Assembly: GCA_016840165.1 (NCBI GenBank) | Contig: JAEOSU010000004.1 | Location: 1-53,813, forward strand | Direction of reading: 5' to 3' | Length of the DNA: 53,813 nt | Source: Promethearchaeota archaeon | Lineage (GTDB): Archaea > Asgardarchaeota > Lokiarchaeia > Sigyniarchaeales > SOKP01 | Notes under the pieces: model-generated | The model's input: only the letters and a program-made list of their open reading frames with translations | Told to the model about the DNA's origin: nothing | The model's database searches: none | Translations under genes and position numbers: made by a program | In this document: positions 42,641 through 51,617 of the stretch, piece by piece | Layout: each line of letters begins with the position of its first letter | How positions within the stretch are numbered: position 1 is the first letter of the stretch

Positions 42641-43105
42641 ATGGTAGCGTTAAGATTGGACAAGAAAGAAATTATTGATGGACTGAAGATGGGACTTTAT
42701 ACAAAAGAATATACCCATTCCAATCCATATCCTGATCCTGAAGATCCCGATGATATATCAGGACAAGAGCATAAAGTATATGTCTATATAAATGATAACT
42801 ATGATATCACGGGAGTAAAAAGCTTTTTTGGAGATTCGCCTAGTATAACTCAAGTTGGGGCTGAAACTGTTGAAGCGGGTGGCGAAGCAAGAATACCTAT
42901 AGTCGTAAAGGAAGTTCCAGAAATGAGTGTTCATTTAGGTATGTTAAGTATGGAAGAGTACAAATTATTGAAGATTTGTGATGGAATGAATACTATTGAA
43001 CAGTGCGCAGAAATAGCAGAAAAACCTTTATCTGACGTTGAGGATATGATGGGTAAACTGAGGGATAAAGGATTAGTTAAAGTAATTCGCAGAACTTCGG
43101 CATAA
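42641..43105 (+). CDS. Hypothetical protein with C-terminal winged-helix-like region
   Basis: A 154-residue protein from the first in-frame ATG. Residues 1-85 are strand-rich (KVYVYINDNYDITGVKSFFG), with NPYPDPEDPDDISGQEH; residues 100-150 look like a small winged helix or PqqD-like fold (MEEYKLLKICDGMNTIEQC, then VEDMMGKLRDKGLVKVI). The frame is open upstream as far as 42557 and encodes AWCDICQD just before the ATG, a CxxC that looks genuine. That stretch has no canonical start; ATT 42569, with AAAGGTG 7 nt ahead, is a candidate. Function unknown; soluble. Confidence 0.7.
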   Translation: MVALRLDKKEIIDGLKMGLYTKEYTHSNPYPDPEDPDDISGQEHKVYVYINDNYDITGVKSFFGDSPSITQVGAETVEAGGEARIPIVVKEVPEMSVHLGMLSMEEYKLLKICDGMNTIEQCAEIAEKPLSDVEDMMGKLRDKGLVKVIRRTSA

Positions 43106-43220
43106 GATTTTGAATTTATCTAGTTACCTTTTTTTCTGAGATTGAAACAGTTAAAATTATATTTAATCTATATTATAATAAATCTGATTAAAGATAAGAA
43201 TAGTAATTGTTGTTCTAATA

Positions 43221-43946
43221 ATGGCATTAAATTATTTAAGCGATACTTATTTAGTTAGATTTTTATTGAATTTGATTTTTGTTAGCACTAGCTTCATTAT
43301 TGGTATTAAAATCATACTAAAATATAAAACACTAAAAAAGAAGGAATTTCTTTTCCTAGGAGCATCATGGATACTTATGAGTTCTCCTTGGTGGTGGACA
43401 ATTTTAAATTTAACTACAGTAATTCTTTTCAATACACCGTCAACTGAATGGATGGAATTACTTTTATCGAATGCTTTTATTCCCTTCGCATTAATCTTTT
43501 GGATATATGCATATTCATATTCTATGGATCTTAAATATAAGAAAGAATTTACCATTTTAACTACTTTAATTTGTACTTCTTATGAGACTGTTGTTTTAGT
43601 TCTATTGTTTGTTAATCCAAATTTAATAGGATATAAAATTAATTTGGAAGTTATGAATCGAACTCCATTGAGTTTAATTTTTGCTATTTCCACAGCATTA
43701 ATTATATTTATTACAGGTACTTTGTTCTCTATTAATTCAATTCGTTCAGTCGATAGAGAAACGCACTTACGAGGCTATTTCTTATTAATCGCTTTTTCAT
43801 TAATCACATTTTCCGCAGGTATGGATTCATTTAGTTGGCAAGAGATTATTATAATAATAATTATTAGATCATTCTTGACATTAAGTTCAATTTTTTTTTA
43901 TTTCGGATTTTTCTATCCAATAAAGCTTATAAAGAAGTATGATTAA
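43221..43946 (+). CDS. Polytopic membrane protein, about seven helices
   Basis: A 241-residue integral membrane protein with about seven hydrophobic helices (roughly 9-31, 42-65, 80-100, 110-130, 150-170, 183-200, 205-235) and short loops. LGASWILMSSPWWWTIL is a distinctive Trp-rich segment in helix 2. A run of seven isoleucines (EIIIIIIIRS) comes from an ATT/ATA microsatellite in the coding sequence. I do not recognise the family; topology loosely resembles small 7TM sensor modules. No enzymatic motif. It is convergent with iorB. Confidence 0.68.
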   Translation: MALNYLSDTYLVRFLLNLIFVSTSFIIGIKIILKYKTLKKKEFLFLGASWILMSSPWWWTILNLTTVILFNTPSTEWMELLLSNAFIPFALIFWIYAYSYSMDLKYKKEFTILTTLICTSYETVVLVLLFVNPNLIGYKINLEVMNRTPLSLIFAISTALIIFITGTLFSINSIRSVDRETHLRGYFLLIAFSLITFSAGMDSFSWQEIIIIIIIRSFLTLSSIFFYFGFFYPIKLIKKYD

Positions 43947-43959
43947 AAAATAAAATTTG

Positions 43960-44607
43960 TTAATAACCGATTATCTTTCTGCCATTTTCCAAACCTAAAT
44001 GTAAAGCTTTAATATTATTTTCAGGTTCTCTTAGTCGCTCCTTAATGACTTCTTCATAATCCTCTATTTCAATGAATGGTAATTTATTAGTCGTTATTGC
44101 AAGACCCAGTAAAATAATATTTACAAATTGATTAGATTTAAAAGAGTTTAATGATAATTCAGTGGCATTCAAAAAATATATCTCATCAGAGTACTGCCTT
44201 AAAACCTTTTCAATCATTTTTAAAGAGGGATATTCCTCTAATCCTGCTGTTATCATAATTCCGGGAATAGAATAAGAATTGATGGCAAATGTGGTTTTAT
44301 TCGAAGCAAAAAGACCATGCCTTAATGTTTCTACGGGCTCAATGCAAATGTATAAATCAGCATCACCATAAGAAATAAGAGGACTTTGAATATTTTTACG
44401 CTCATTTTTATTCAATTTTTTTTGATAACGTGTATGGCTTACAATTGCACCTTCTCTTTGTGCTAATCCATGATGTTCTGTTCCGAAACATCTGTTTATA
44501 CCTGCCTTTTGGGCAGCAAATTCTATGAGCCTTTTAAGGGTAATAACTCCCTGCCCTGCAGTTCCTGCTATAATAATATTAATTATGTCTGTGTCATTAA
44601 AGTTCAC
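43960..44607 (-). CDS. iorB: Indolepyruvate:ferredoxin oxidoreductase, beta subunit
   Basis: Beta subunit of the enzyme that turns aryl 2-oxoacids (from Phe, Tyr, Trp) into aryl acyl-CoA and reduced ferredoxin. IIIAGTAGQGVITLKRLIEFAA is the gamma-type signature, then GTEHHGLAQREGAIVSHTRY. I place the start at GTG 44607, because GAGGAGG (44617-44623) lies 9 nt upstream; the frame also runs to TTG 44628. It overlaps the iorA stop by 11 nt, so translation is coupled. Confidence 0.92.
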   Translation of the reverse strand: MNFNDTDIINIIIAGTAGQGVITLKRLIEFAAQKAGINRCFGTEHHGLAQREGAIVSHTRYQKKLNKNERKNIQSPLISYGDADLYICIEPVETLRHGLFASNKTTFAINSYSIPGIMITAGLEEYPSLKMIEKVLRQYSDEIYFLNATELSLNSFKSNQFVNIILLGLAITTNKLPFIEIEDYEEVIKERLREPENNIKALHLGLENGRKIIGY

Positions 44608-46534
44608 GGAAAGGAACCTCCTCTTCAAATAAATTAATTATTGATTTACGAATAGCACCATTTGGACAAATTTCATAACATACGCCACATTTTATGCATC
44701 TTTCTTGATCTATTTGCATTTCTTCAAGGTTGTCTATTCTAACTTTTCTTAACGCTGGACAACTTAATATTCGGGCACATTCATAACAGAGTTGACACCC
44801 CCCTATATAATATGAGATTTCTTGAACTTTGTTTCCTTTTTGGGTCAATTCTTTTATCTTAGTCTGTCTCCATCTATGAGCCTGAAGGGCACATTCTCGT
44901 TTAACTATTATGACCTTGAATCCTTTTGTATTTAATCCTTCATTTATAGTCTTTATTAGCTGCTTTGGGTTATAAGAATCCTCCACTTTTACCCATGAAA
45001 CCCCCACAGCATTACAAATCTTTTCAATTGATAACCGTTTCTCTGTTAGACCTAATACTGGTTGATGCCCAGTCATTGCGGTCCAATTATTTTCAAATAC
45101 AAATAACAAAATATTAGAATCATAATTTGCAGCTTCCGTTAAAGGTGCCATCCCAGTATGAAGAAATGTTGAATCCCCAATTAATGCAATTATTTTTTGG
45201 TCAGTTTTTTCACTCATCCCAATGGCAGCACTAAGCCCACCAGACATACAAATAATTAGATCACTACATTGTTGAGGAGGAAAGAAGCTCATCACGAAAC
45301 ATCCTATATCTCCACACACTACAGTATTTTCCAAGTTATTAGTTGCTTTTAAAATAGTGTAAAGTGTGGCTCGTTCTGGACATCCAGCACAAAAAGTCGG
45401 AAATCTACTCGGGATAGTATTTTTATAAGAATTGTATAATTCTATTGCATTATGAATTTTGTCATTTGATTCAATACCAAATAAGTTTGCTAACCGATTG
45501 GCGACAAGACCAGTAGAATATTCGTTATACTTTGGAAAGTATTCTTGGCCGAAGATTTCGATGTCAATTTTGAACTTTTGCGCAATTTCTGCAATTTTAA
45601 CTTCTAGAAAGGGTTCTAACTCTTCGATGATTATTACTTTTTTTAAATTTCTGATGAATTTGGTTATCTCCTCATAATTGAGAGGATAGATCATGCCTAA
45701 TTTCAAGATTGGCACATCATCTATCCCGAGTTGATTTAGAGCTTCAATAGAATAGCCAAATGACATACCACTTGTAATTATTCCGACAGAATTCTTTCCT
45801 GGATATATTTTATTTATATTAAGAGTCGGAATTATACTTCTTATAGCTTCTATTCTCTCATATAATCTAATGTGATTACTTATAGCGTGTGGAGGGAGAG
45901 AATTAAATTTTGGTATATTTCTTATAAACTTTCCTTTAGCCAATCCGTTCTTTAAAGGCTCCAAGTCCACATAACCTCGAGAATGAGCACTTCTAGTCGA
46001 TGTACGGATCTCGAACACCGTATCGTACTTTTCTGAGAGTTCAAATGCCAATTTTGTGAAATCCTTACATTCTTGAGGTGTGTGAGGCTCGAAACATGGA
46101 AAGTGGAACATCCAAGTATAAAAACGCTCATTTTGTTCTTGATGAGAGCCTAAACTTCCAGGATCTGCCCCAACAACTATGACCATGGCACCAGGATTAG
46201 GTCCATTCAGGGCTATGACACTTAAAGCATCACTTGCAACATTAAGACCAACATGTTTCATCGGATTTAATACTTTGCATCCCGTCCATGCCGCTCCAGC
46301 ACATTCCGAGCTTGCAACAGCTTCATTAATTGCCCAATGATGGATAAGAGCTTCATGGAAGATGGGTTCTTGGCCAATAATGGTTTGAAAAGTCTCTCCA
46401 ATGTCGCTTGTCGGAGTTCCGGGATATTGGGCTACATAACTGACCCCAGCTTCAAGGCTTCCTCTCACTATGGCTTCATTTCCCAGCATTAAAACTGTTC
46501 CATGTTGATCTGTAAATCGTGTATCTTTAATCAT
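44597..46534 (-). CDS. iorA: Indolepyruvate:ferredoxin oxidoreductase, alpha subunit
   Basis: Catalytic subunit, 645 residues, with a PorA-like N-terminal half (LMLGNEAIVRGSLEAGVSYVAQYPGTPTSDI), a TPP-binding middle (CAGCPERATLY and GDIGCFVMSFFPPQQC, then LIGDSTFLHTG) and two 4Fe-4S clusters at the C terminus, CQLCYECARILSCP and CIKCGVCYEICP. It ferments aromatic amino acids and gives reduced ferredoxin. The AGGAG at 46541-46545 lies 6 nt ahead of the ATG. iorB overlaps its 3' end. Confidence 0.94.
   Translation of the reverse strand: MIKDTRFTDQHGTVLMLGNEAIVRGSLEAGVSYVAQYPGTPTSDIGETFQTIIGQEPIFHEALIHHWAINEAVASSECAGAAWTGCKVLNPMKHVGLNVASDALSVIALNGPNPGAMVIVVGADPGSLGSHQEQNERFYTWMFHFPCFEPHTPQECKDFTKLAFELSEKYDTVFEIRTSTRSAHSRGYVDLEPLKNGLAKGKFIRNIPKFNSLPPHAISNHIRLYERIEAIRSIIPTLNINKIYPGKNSVGIITSGMSFGYSIEALNQLGIDDVPILKLGMIYPLNYEEITKFIRNLKKVIIIEELEPFLEVKIAEIAQKFKIDIEIFGQEYFPKYNEYSTGLVANRLANLFGIESNDKIHNAIELYNSYKNTIPSRFPTFCAGCPERATLYTILKATNNLENTVVCGDIGCFVMSFFPPQQCSDLIICMSGGLSAAIGMSEKTDQKIIALIGDSTFLHTGMAPLTEAANYDSNILLFVFENNWTAMTGHQPVLGLTEKRLSIEKICNAVGVSWVKVEDSYNPKQLIKTINEGLNTKGFKVIIVKRECALQAHRWRQTKIKELTQKGNKVQEISYYIGGCQLCYECARILSCPALRKVRIDNLEEMQIDQERCIKCGVCYEICPNGAIRKSIINLFEEEVPFREL
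44617..44623 (-). promoter_or_regulatory. Shine-Dalgarno GAGGAGG for iorB, inside iorA
   Basis: GAGGAGG on the minus strand lies within the last codons of iorA and 9 nt ahead of GTG 44607. It selects that GTG as the iorB start and couples the two genes. Confidence 0.7.
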
Positions 46535-46676
46535 AAAATTCTCCTATTCTAATTAGATTAATATTATAATTAAAAGAATTAATCATTAAATCATTTAATT
46601 ATTCTCTAAAGAGAACTATTCAAGTAAAAATTATTGGTTCTATGAAAAAGAGTAATATTAAATTTAGAAAAGTAGT

Positions 46677-47225
46677 TCATTCAAGGTCTGAATTTTCTAT
46701 CATAATACGTGTTATAAATTCAAAAATCTCTTCAACATTCTCTCCAGTTTTTGAAGAACATTCAAAATAGCCATTGAGGTTATATTTACTAGCTAAATCT
46801 TGCGCCTCTTCAGATTCAACGGAACGCTTATTTTGAAGATCAATTTTTCCTGCAACCATTATAATAGGGATCTCAATTTGTTGTTCTGATGTGCTCCTTT
46901 CAAAAATAGATAGCCAATCGTTAATATTTTTAAGACTTGCATACCTCGTGGTATCAAACATAAAAATTCCTCCATCCGCTCCTTTAGCAAAGCTCGGTAA
47001 TAATACTTTAAATCGTTCTTCCCCTGCAAAATCCCAAATTCTTAATCTTGCACTTTTTCCGTCGATAATTAGTTCCTTAATACTGAAATCTGCTCCGATT
47101 GTCATTTTTAAATCCTTATCAAACACTTTAGTAATATAACGTTTAATTAAAGTGGTTTTACCAACTCCACCGTCCCCAAAAAGACAGAGCTTAAATGCGC
47201 CATCACGATCGATAATAATCACCAA
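46677..47225 (-). CDS. Rab/Ras-like small GTPase
   Basis: A 182-residue GTPase of the Ras superfamily, closest in pattern to Rab/Ras. P-loop GDGGVGKT (17-24), switch-I threonine in TIGADF (42-47), WDFAGEE (64-70) with the catalytic-Gln position changed to Glu, AGKIDL (125-130) in place of NKxD, and CSSKTG (156-161). The Gln-to-Glu and Asn-to-Gly changes could lower GTPase activity or alter nucleotide preference. There is no C-terminal cysteine, so no prenyl anchor as in eukaryotic Rab. The start is TTG 47225 or GTG 47222. It is divergent from the acyl-CoA ligase. Confidence 0.93.
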   Translation of the reverse strand: MVIIIDRDGAFKLCLFGDGGVGKTTLIKRYITKVFDKDLKMTIGADFSIKELIIDGKSARLRIWDFAGEERFKVLLPSFAKGADGGIFMFDTTRYASLKNINDWLSIFERSTSEQQIEIPIIMVAGKIDLQNKRSVESEEAQDLASKYNLNGYFECSSKTGENVEEIFEFITRIMIENSDLE

Positions 47226-47449
47226 TCTTTTTCATTTTATATTTACAATACTATTTTACCAATTTAAAAAAACTCCTTATTAAAAACTTTAACTTAAAAC
47301 ATAATAAACTTAGATCATTACCTAATTACTAAGATATTTAATTAAAGGGTTTATTGTATCTTCTTTTCTTATTTTAAAAAATTTTTAAAACTATAAAAAA
47401 TAACATAAAGAAAGAAAATACAAAATATCACATAAAAAGAATTAAAATC

Positions 47450-49081
47450 ATGTCAGATCAAAAGATCTATTATAAAGATTGGCCTGAGAATGTCCCAAAA
47501 ACTATAGACATTCCAGAAAATACTCTAGTAGATTTTCTTGAAGATAGCGTTAAAAAATATCCTAATCATATAATTACCAATTTCATGGGGTTTCAACTTA
47601 CATACACTCAATTGCAGGATATAGTATATCGAACTGCTACTAAACTTACTGAACTCGGATTAAGAAAAGGAGAGACTGTTGCACTTCAGTTCACAAATAA
47701 CCCAGCCTATATATCCTATTACTATGGTGTTCTTAAAGCGGGAGGAGTTGTGACCAACTTATCTCCGTTATTTAAGAGCTTAGAAGTTAAAAGACAATTG
47801 AATGATAGCGATGCAAAAATATACATCGGATGGGAGGGTTTTAATGGTATAGTAGAACCTATTATTCAAGAAACGGATGTACAGCATAAATTTTATAGTA
47901 ATTTAGGGCCTTATCTAGCTCCTGATCCCATGGCACCTCCAGAATACCCAATGGGAGGGGAGCCTACTTTTGAAGATATTATAAGGGAAACAAGTCCAGA
48001 TCCCCCTCAATTGAATCTAGATCCTGAAGATATCGCTATGTTACAATATACGGGTGGAACTACTGGATTCCCTAAGGGTGCAATGCTAACTCATCGAAAT
48101 ATAGTAGCAAACGTATATCAGATTAAAACATGGCTTGCTGGTATTAGAGAAGGGGAAGAGACCTTTCTTGCTGTATTACCCTTCTATCACATCTATATGT
48201 GCTTTGTAATGAACGCAGTAGTTCATATGGGAAATACTCTTACTTGCGTGTTTAATCCTCGCGAAACTCATGAAGTAATAGAAGCCATTGAATCCACAAA
48301 AGTAACTATTTTTCCTGGAATTGCTCCTTTATTTAACAATATAAATAATTATGAGGGCATTGAAAAGCATGACTTATCAAGTATTAATTTCTGTTTTAGT
48401 GGAGCTGCGCCTCTTCCTGATGATGTAAGAACACAATTCGAAAAACTCTCAGGTGCAAAAGTTCGAGAGGTCTATGGATTGACTGAAATGTCTCCCGCTG
48501 TTACAGCGAACACATTTGGTGATAATTTTAAATCTGGAACTGCAGGAATGCCATTACCTAATACTGATGTTAAAATAGTAGGAGATAATGGAGAAATTCT
48601 TGGATTAAATGAGGTAGGAGAACTATGGGTTAGAGGTCCACAGATGATGAAGGGATATTATAAAAGACCAAAAGAAACTGCAGATACAATAATCGATGGA
48701 TGGCTTAGAACAGGAGATATGGCTCTAATGGATGATGATGGAAGGATAGTTATCAAAGAACGTTTAAAGGATATGATTAAATATAAAGGTCATTCTGTTT
48801 ATCCAACCGAAGTAGAAGATTTGTTATTTTACAATGAGTCAATAGAAGATTGCGCTGTTGTGGGAATTAGAGATGAGGAGGGTAATGAAAATATCAAAGC
48901 TTTCATTGTATTAAAGGAGAGATTTAAGGGGCAGGTAAGCGAACAAGAAATTATTGATTGGTCGAAAAAGAATATGGGATTTGAAAAATATCCTCGATTT
49001 GTGGAATTTATTGATGAAATCCCTAAAACTATAGTTGGAAAAATCCTACATCGCGAATTAAGAGAAAAAAATTCAGATTAG
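47450..49081 (+). CDS. Acyl-CoA ligase (AMP-forming)
   Basis: ANL-superfamily enzyme that activates a carboxylic acid to its acyl-CoA through acyl-AMP; long-chain fatty acid is the likeliest substrate. The AMP loop is YTGGTTGFPKGAMLTHRN, then VYGLTEMSPA, the Asp in RTGDMALMDDDGRI, the hinge LKDMIKYKGHSVYPTEVE and the C-terminal catalytic lysine in IPKTIVGKILHRELRE. Length 543 is typical. The gene stands alone. It could feed acyl chains into lipids or into catabolism. Confidence 0.92.
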   Translation: MSDQKIYYKDWPENVPKTIDIPENTLVDFLEDSVKKYPNHIITNFMGFQLTYTQLQDIVYRTATKLTELGLRKGETVALQFTNNPAYISYYYGVLKAGGVVTNLSPLFKSLEVKRQLNDSDAKIYIGWEGFNGIVEPIIQETDVQHKFYSNLGPYLAPDPMAPPEYPMGGEPTFEDIIRETSPDPPQLNLDPEDIAMLQYTGGTTGFPKGAMLTHRNIVANVYQIKTWLAGIREGEETFLAVLPFYHIYMCFVMNAVVHMGNTLTCVFNPRETHEVIEAIESTKVTIFPGIAPLFNNINNYEGIEKHDLSSINFCFSGAAPLPDDVRTQFEKLSGAKVREVYGLTEMSPAVTANTFGDNFKSGTAGMPLPNTDVKIVGDNGEILGLNEVGELWVRGPQMMKGYYKRPKETADTIIDGWLRTGDMALMDDDGRIVIKERLKDMIKYKGHSVYPTEVEDLLFYNESIEDCAVVGIRDEEGNENIKAFIVLKERFKGQVSEQEIIDWSKKNMGFEKYPRFVEFIDEIPKTIVGKILHRELREKNSD

Positions 49082-49245
49082 AATTGCCATTTTTATTTTT
49101 TCTTATATAATTCTTCATATTTTCTGTTTTGATATCACTTATTTTCTATTAAAATTTTCTTTCATATCATTAACAATTATTAGTAAATGTAGAGATTGGA
49201 TTATAGGTAATTACCGACACTAATTTATTTCTTTTTTATTATTAT

Positions 49246-49728
49246 ATGATTATGATGATGGAAAAAGCGACATTTGGGGCTGGGTGCTTCTGGGGTGTAG
49301 AAGCACGCTTTAGAAAAGTAGAAGGGGTTATTGATGCTATCTCTGGATACTCTGGTGGTCATACTAAAAATCCAACTTATAAAGAGGTCTGTACTGATAA
49401 AACCGGACATGCCGAAGTAGTACAAGTTACTTATAATCCTTCAATTGTATCGTATGAGGAATTATTAGAAATATTCTGGAATATACATAATCCTACCAGT
49501 CTTAATCGACAAGGATGGGATGTAGGTACGCAGTATCGTTCAGTTGTGTTTTATAATAATGAAGAACAAAAGCAGAAAGCGATACGTTTAAAAGAGAAGC
49601 TAGACAAATCTGGAAAGTATAAAAAACCTATTGTTACAGAAATTGTACCACTTGAAGAATTCTATCGAGCTGAGGAATATCACCAAAGATATCATGAGAA
49701 GCACAATAAATCGGTTAGCCTTTTCTAA
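49246..49728 (+). CDS. msrA: Peptide-methionine (S)-S-oxide reductase MsrA
   Basis: Reduces methionine-S-sulfoxide in proteins. The catalytic cysteine is C14 in FGAGCFWGVEARF; YSGGHTKNPTYKEVCTDKTGHAEVVQV, NPTSLNRQGWDVGTQYRSVVF and EYHQRYHEKH follow. The 160-residue length lacks a fused MsrB domain. The start has four ATG/ATT codons in a row (MIMMME), so the exact initiator is uncertain. It complements MsrB at 258-659. Confidence 0.95.
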   Translation: MIMMMEKATFGAGCFWGVEARFRKVEGVIDAISGYSGGHTKNPTYKEVCTDKTGHAEVVQVTYNPSIVSYEELLEIFWNIHNPTSLNRQGWDVGTQYRSVVFYNNEEQKQKAIRLKEKLDKSGKYKKPIVTEIVPLEEFYRAEEYHQRYHEKHNKSVSLF

Positions 49729-49763
49729 ATTTCTTTTTAGATGTTTTTATTATTTTTTATTTT

Positions 49764-50036
49764 TCACTTTAAGGCTTGAAGTTTAAGTAAAAGTTTATCT
49801 TTATGTCTTTCCCAGATTCGATCAACAGTTTTACGAACTATCTTTTTTGCTACTTTTCTAATAACATACCTGTTCATCATTGGACCAAGTTTACTAAAAA
49901 CCTTTTCAGTAATTAGATTTTTTATTAATTCCTCTAAAGAATCTCCCTTAGAAACTTTATCAAGGAATAAAACAATCGCTTTCTCAACTATCTGATCAAT
50001 TTTTTGTCGTATTTCAGGGTTAATATCCTCAGTCAA
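49764..50036 (-). CDS. Small helical protein, unknown
   Basis: A 90-residue, all-helical, positively charged protein, unknown. Helices are at about 5-28, 34-50 and 55-88 (RQKIDQIVEKAIVLFLDKVSKG, MMNRYVIRKVAKKIVRKTVD). It is soluble, without cysteines. Convergent with msrA and divergent from the GMP synthase gene. Confidence 0.6.
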   Translation of the reverse strand: MTEDINPEIRQKIDQIVEKAIVLFLDKVSKGDSLEELIKNLITEKVFSKLGPMMNRYVIRKVAKKIVRKTVDRIWERHKDKLLLKLQALK

Positions 50037-50147
50037 ACAATATCACCAGTTAAATTACGAGAATGATAGTATTATCTTAATTATTCTATAAAACCTTATG
50101 CATTTCCAAAATGGAGGTACTTTGAGATAATTTTCCTATCATAACCA

Positions 50148-50156
50148 TTTAATAAA
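50148..50156 (+). promoter_or_regulatory. TATA-like box upstream of the GMP synthase gene
   Basis: TTTAATAAA sits about 35-43 nt before the ATG at 50191, a distance that fits an archaeal TATA box with a short leader. Pattern evidence only. Confidence 0.35.
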
Positions 50157-50190
50157 CATGCTTATTTGATGAGTTATATTATTAGGTTTT

Positions 50191-51378
50191 ATGTTAAATC
50201 ACAGATTAATTAATCCACCCAAAGAACCAAAACAATTTGTAAATGCTGCTATTGAGTTTTTAAAAAAGTATGCAATGGACAAAAAGGTATTCTGTGCATT
50301 ATCTGGAGGTATTGATAGTTCAACTACTTACTTATTATTAAAAATGACAAAGATTAACGTAGTACCTGTATTTATTGACCATGGATTAATGCGGATTATA
50401 AATGGGAAAGAAGAAAAGGAGAATATTAAAGATATATTTCCTGAAACAGTGATCATCAATATTCGTGATGAATTTCTTCCAAAAATTTATGGTGAAGATG
50501 ATGCAGAAAAGAAAAGACAGCTTTTTAAGAATGCATATTCATCGACTATAAGTAAATTTATAAAAGATAATAATTGTGAGGTATTAGCCGACGGAACGAT
50601 CTTACCTGACATTGAAGAAAGCTTCGGTGTAAAGATTTCTGATTTGAAGGAAACTATGTCTTTAGATGATGAATTAGCTTTGAAAGAAAAACATAAAGCA
50701 GGATTTATCAAAAGTCAGCACAACCTAGAAATTGAATATGAAGTTGAGGCTACAATTCAACCAGTGGCTAGCCTTACTAAGCATGAAATTAGAAATATAT
50801 TAGAATTTCTAAATATGCCCCAAGAACTTATCTATCGAAAAGCCTTTCCCGGTCCCGCACTTGCAGCACGTATTATTGGTCCTGTCACCCCAGAAAATTT
50901 AGATTTTGAGAAGAAAGTTCATGATATCGTGGAAAATTGCATTAATACTTATTATAATGAGAAATATGGAAAAGCCATGATAATAAATGAACAAGGAGAG
51001 CAGGAACCATTCCAAGGTTTTGCAGCAATAGGTGAGGATGTTTTATTAAAGAAGGTTACCGGAATGGTTGAGGGTAGAAGAACTTATGAAATACCTTTAT
51101 CTATCAAAGGGGAATGGGATTTTAAGAAATTAACAACTTTTGCGTCACATTTACAAGGATACGCTCGATTATTATATGAGCTCCATGAGAGCAGGGCAGG
51201 AACTTATGACGTGATAATTCGTAGTGTGAATAGTATAGATGCACGCAAGGCTAGTGTTACCGCCTTACCAATTCATTTACTTGAAGAAATTAAGTTTAAA
51301 TTATTAGAATTAAGTGCTGCAAAGAATATTTATTTTGATATTACCCCTAAACCTCCCGCCACAATTGAATATGTATAA
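50191..51378 (+). CDS. GMP synthase, ATP-pyrophosphatase (PP-loop) subunit, divergent
   Basis: Aminates XMP to GMP with a partner glutaminase, which is not in this window. PP-loop CALSGGIDSSTT, then VFIDHGLM, FPGPALAARIIG and the terminal DITPKPPATIEYV, the hallmark of GMP synthase. At 395 residues it is some 80-90 longer than the usual archaeal subunit. Extra sequence lies around residues 150-190 and in the C-terminal dimerisation domain (about 290-345), where the usual motif is only partly kept (GMVEGRRTYEI). It is therefore divergent, but the key sites are intact. Confidence 0.88.
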   Translation: MLNHRLINPPKEPKQFVNAAIEFLKKYAMDKKVFCALSGGIDSSTTYLLLKMTKINVVPVFIDHGLMRIINGKEEKENIKDIFPETVIINIRDEFLPKIYGEDDAEKKRQLFKNAYSSTISKFIKDNNCEVLADGTILPDIEESFGVKISDLKETMSLDDELALKEKHKAGFIKSQHNLEIEYEVEATIQPVASLTKHEIRNILEFLNMPQELIYRKAFPGPALAARIIGPVTPENLDFEKKVHDIVENCINTYYNEKYGKAMIINEQGEQEPFQGFAAIGEDVLLKKVTGMVEGRRTYEIPLSIKGEWDFKKLTTFASHLQGYARLLYELHESRAGTYDVIIRSVNSIDARKASVTALPIHLLEEIKFKLLELSAAKNIYFDITPKPPATIEYV

Positions 51379-51617
51379 TTTATTTTGCTTTCATTTTTTG
51401 ATGAAAAAGGAAATAAAAATACAAAATTTTATTATTTTCCATCTTTTTTTAAGGACTTATTATCATTTATCATAAATTGATCTTATGTTAATTATCGATT
51501 TCTTTCATTCAATCTTTAAGGATATCGTTGGAATTCCGTCATACAATAACATAAATGTCGAAAATAGTCATAATTTAAATATCAGTTCTTTTTACTATTG
51601 CATAGGTACGGTTAAAT

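Noticed and set aside
49729..49763. T-rich stretch between msrA and the small helical gene as a bidirectional terminator
   Set aside because: It could stop the plus-strand msrA transcript, but on the minus strand it reads as A-runs, so it does not serve both genes.
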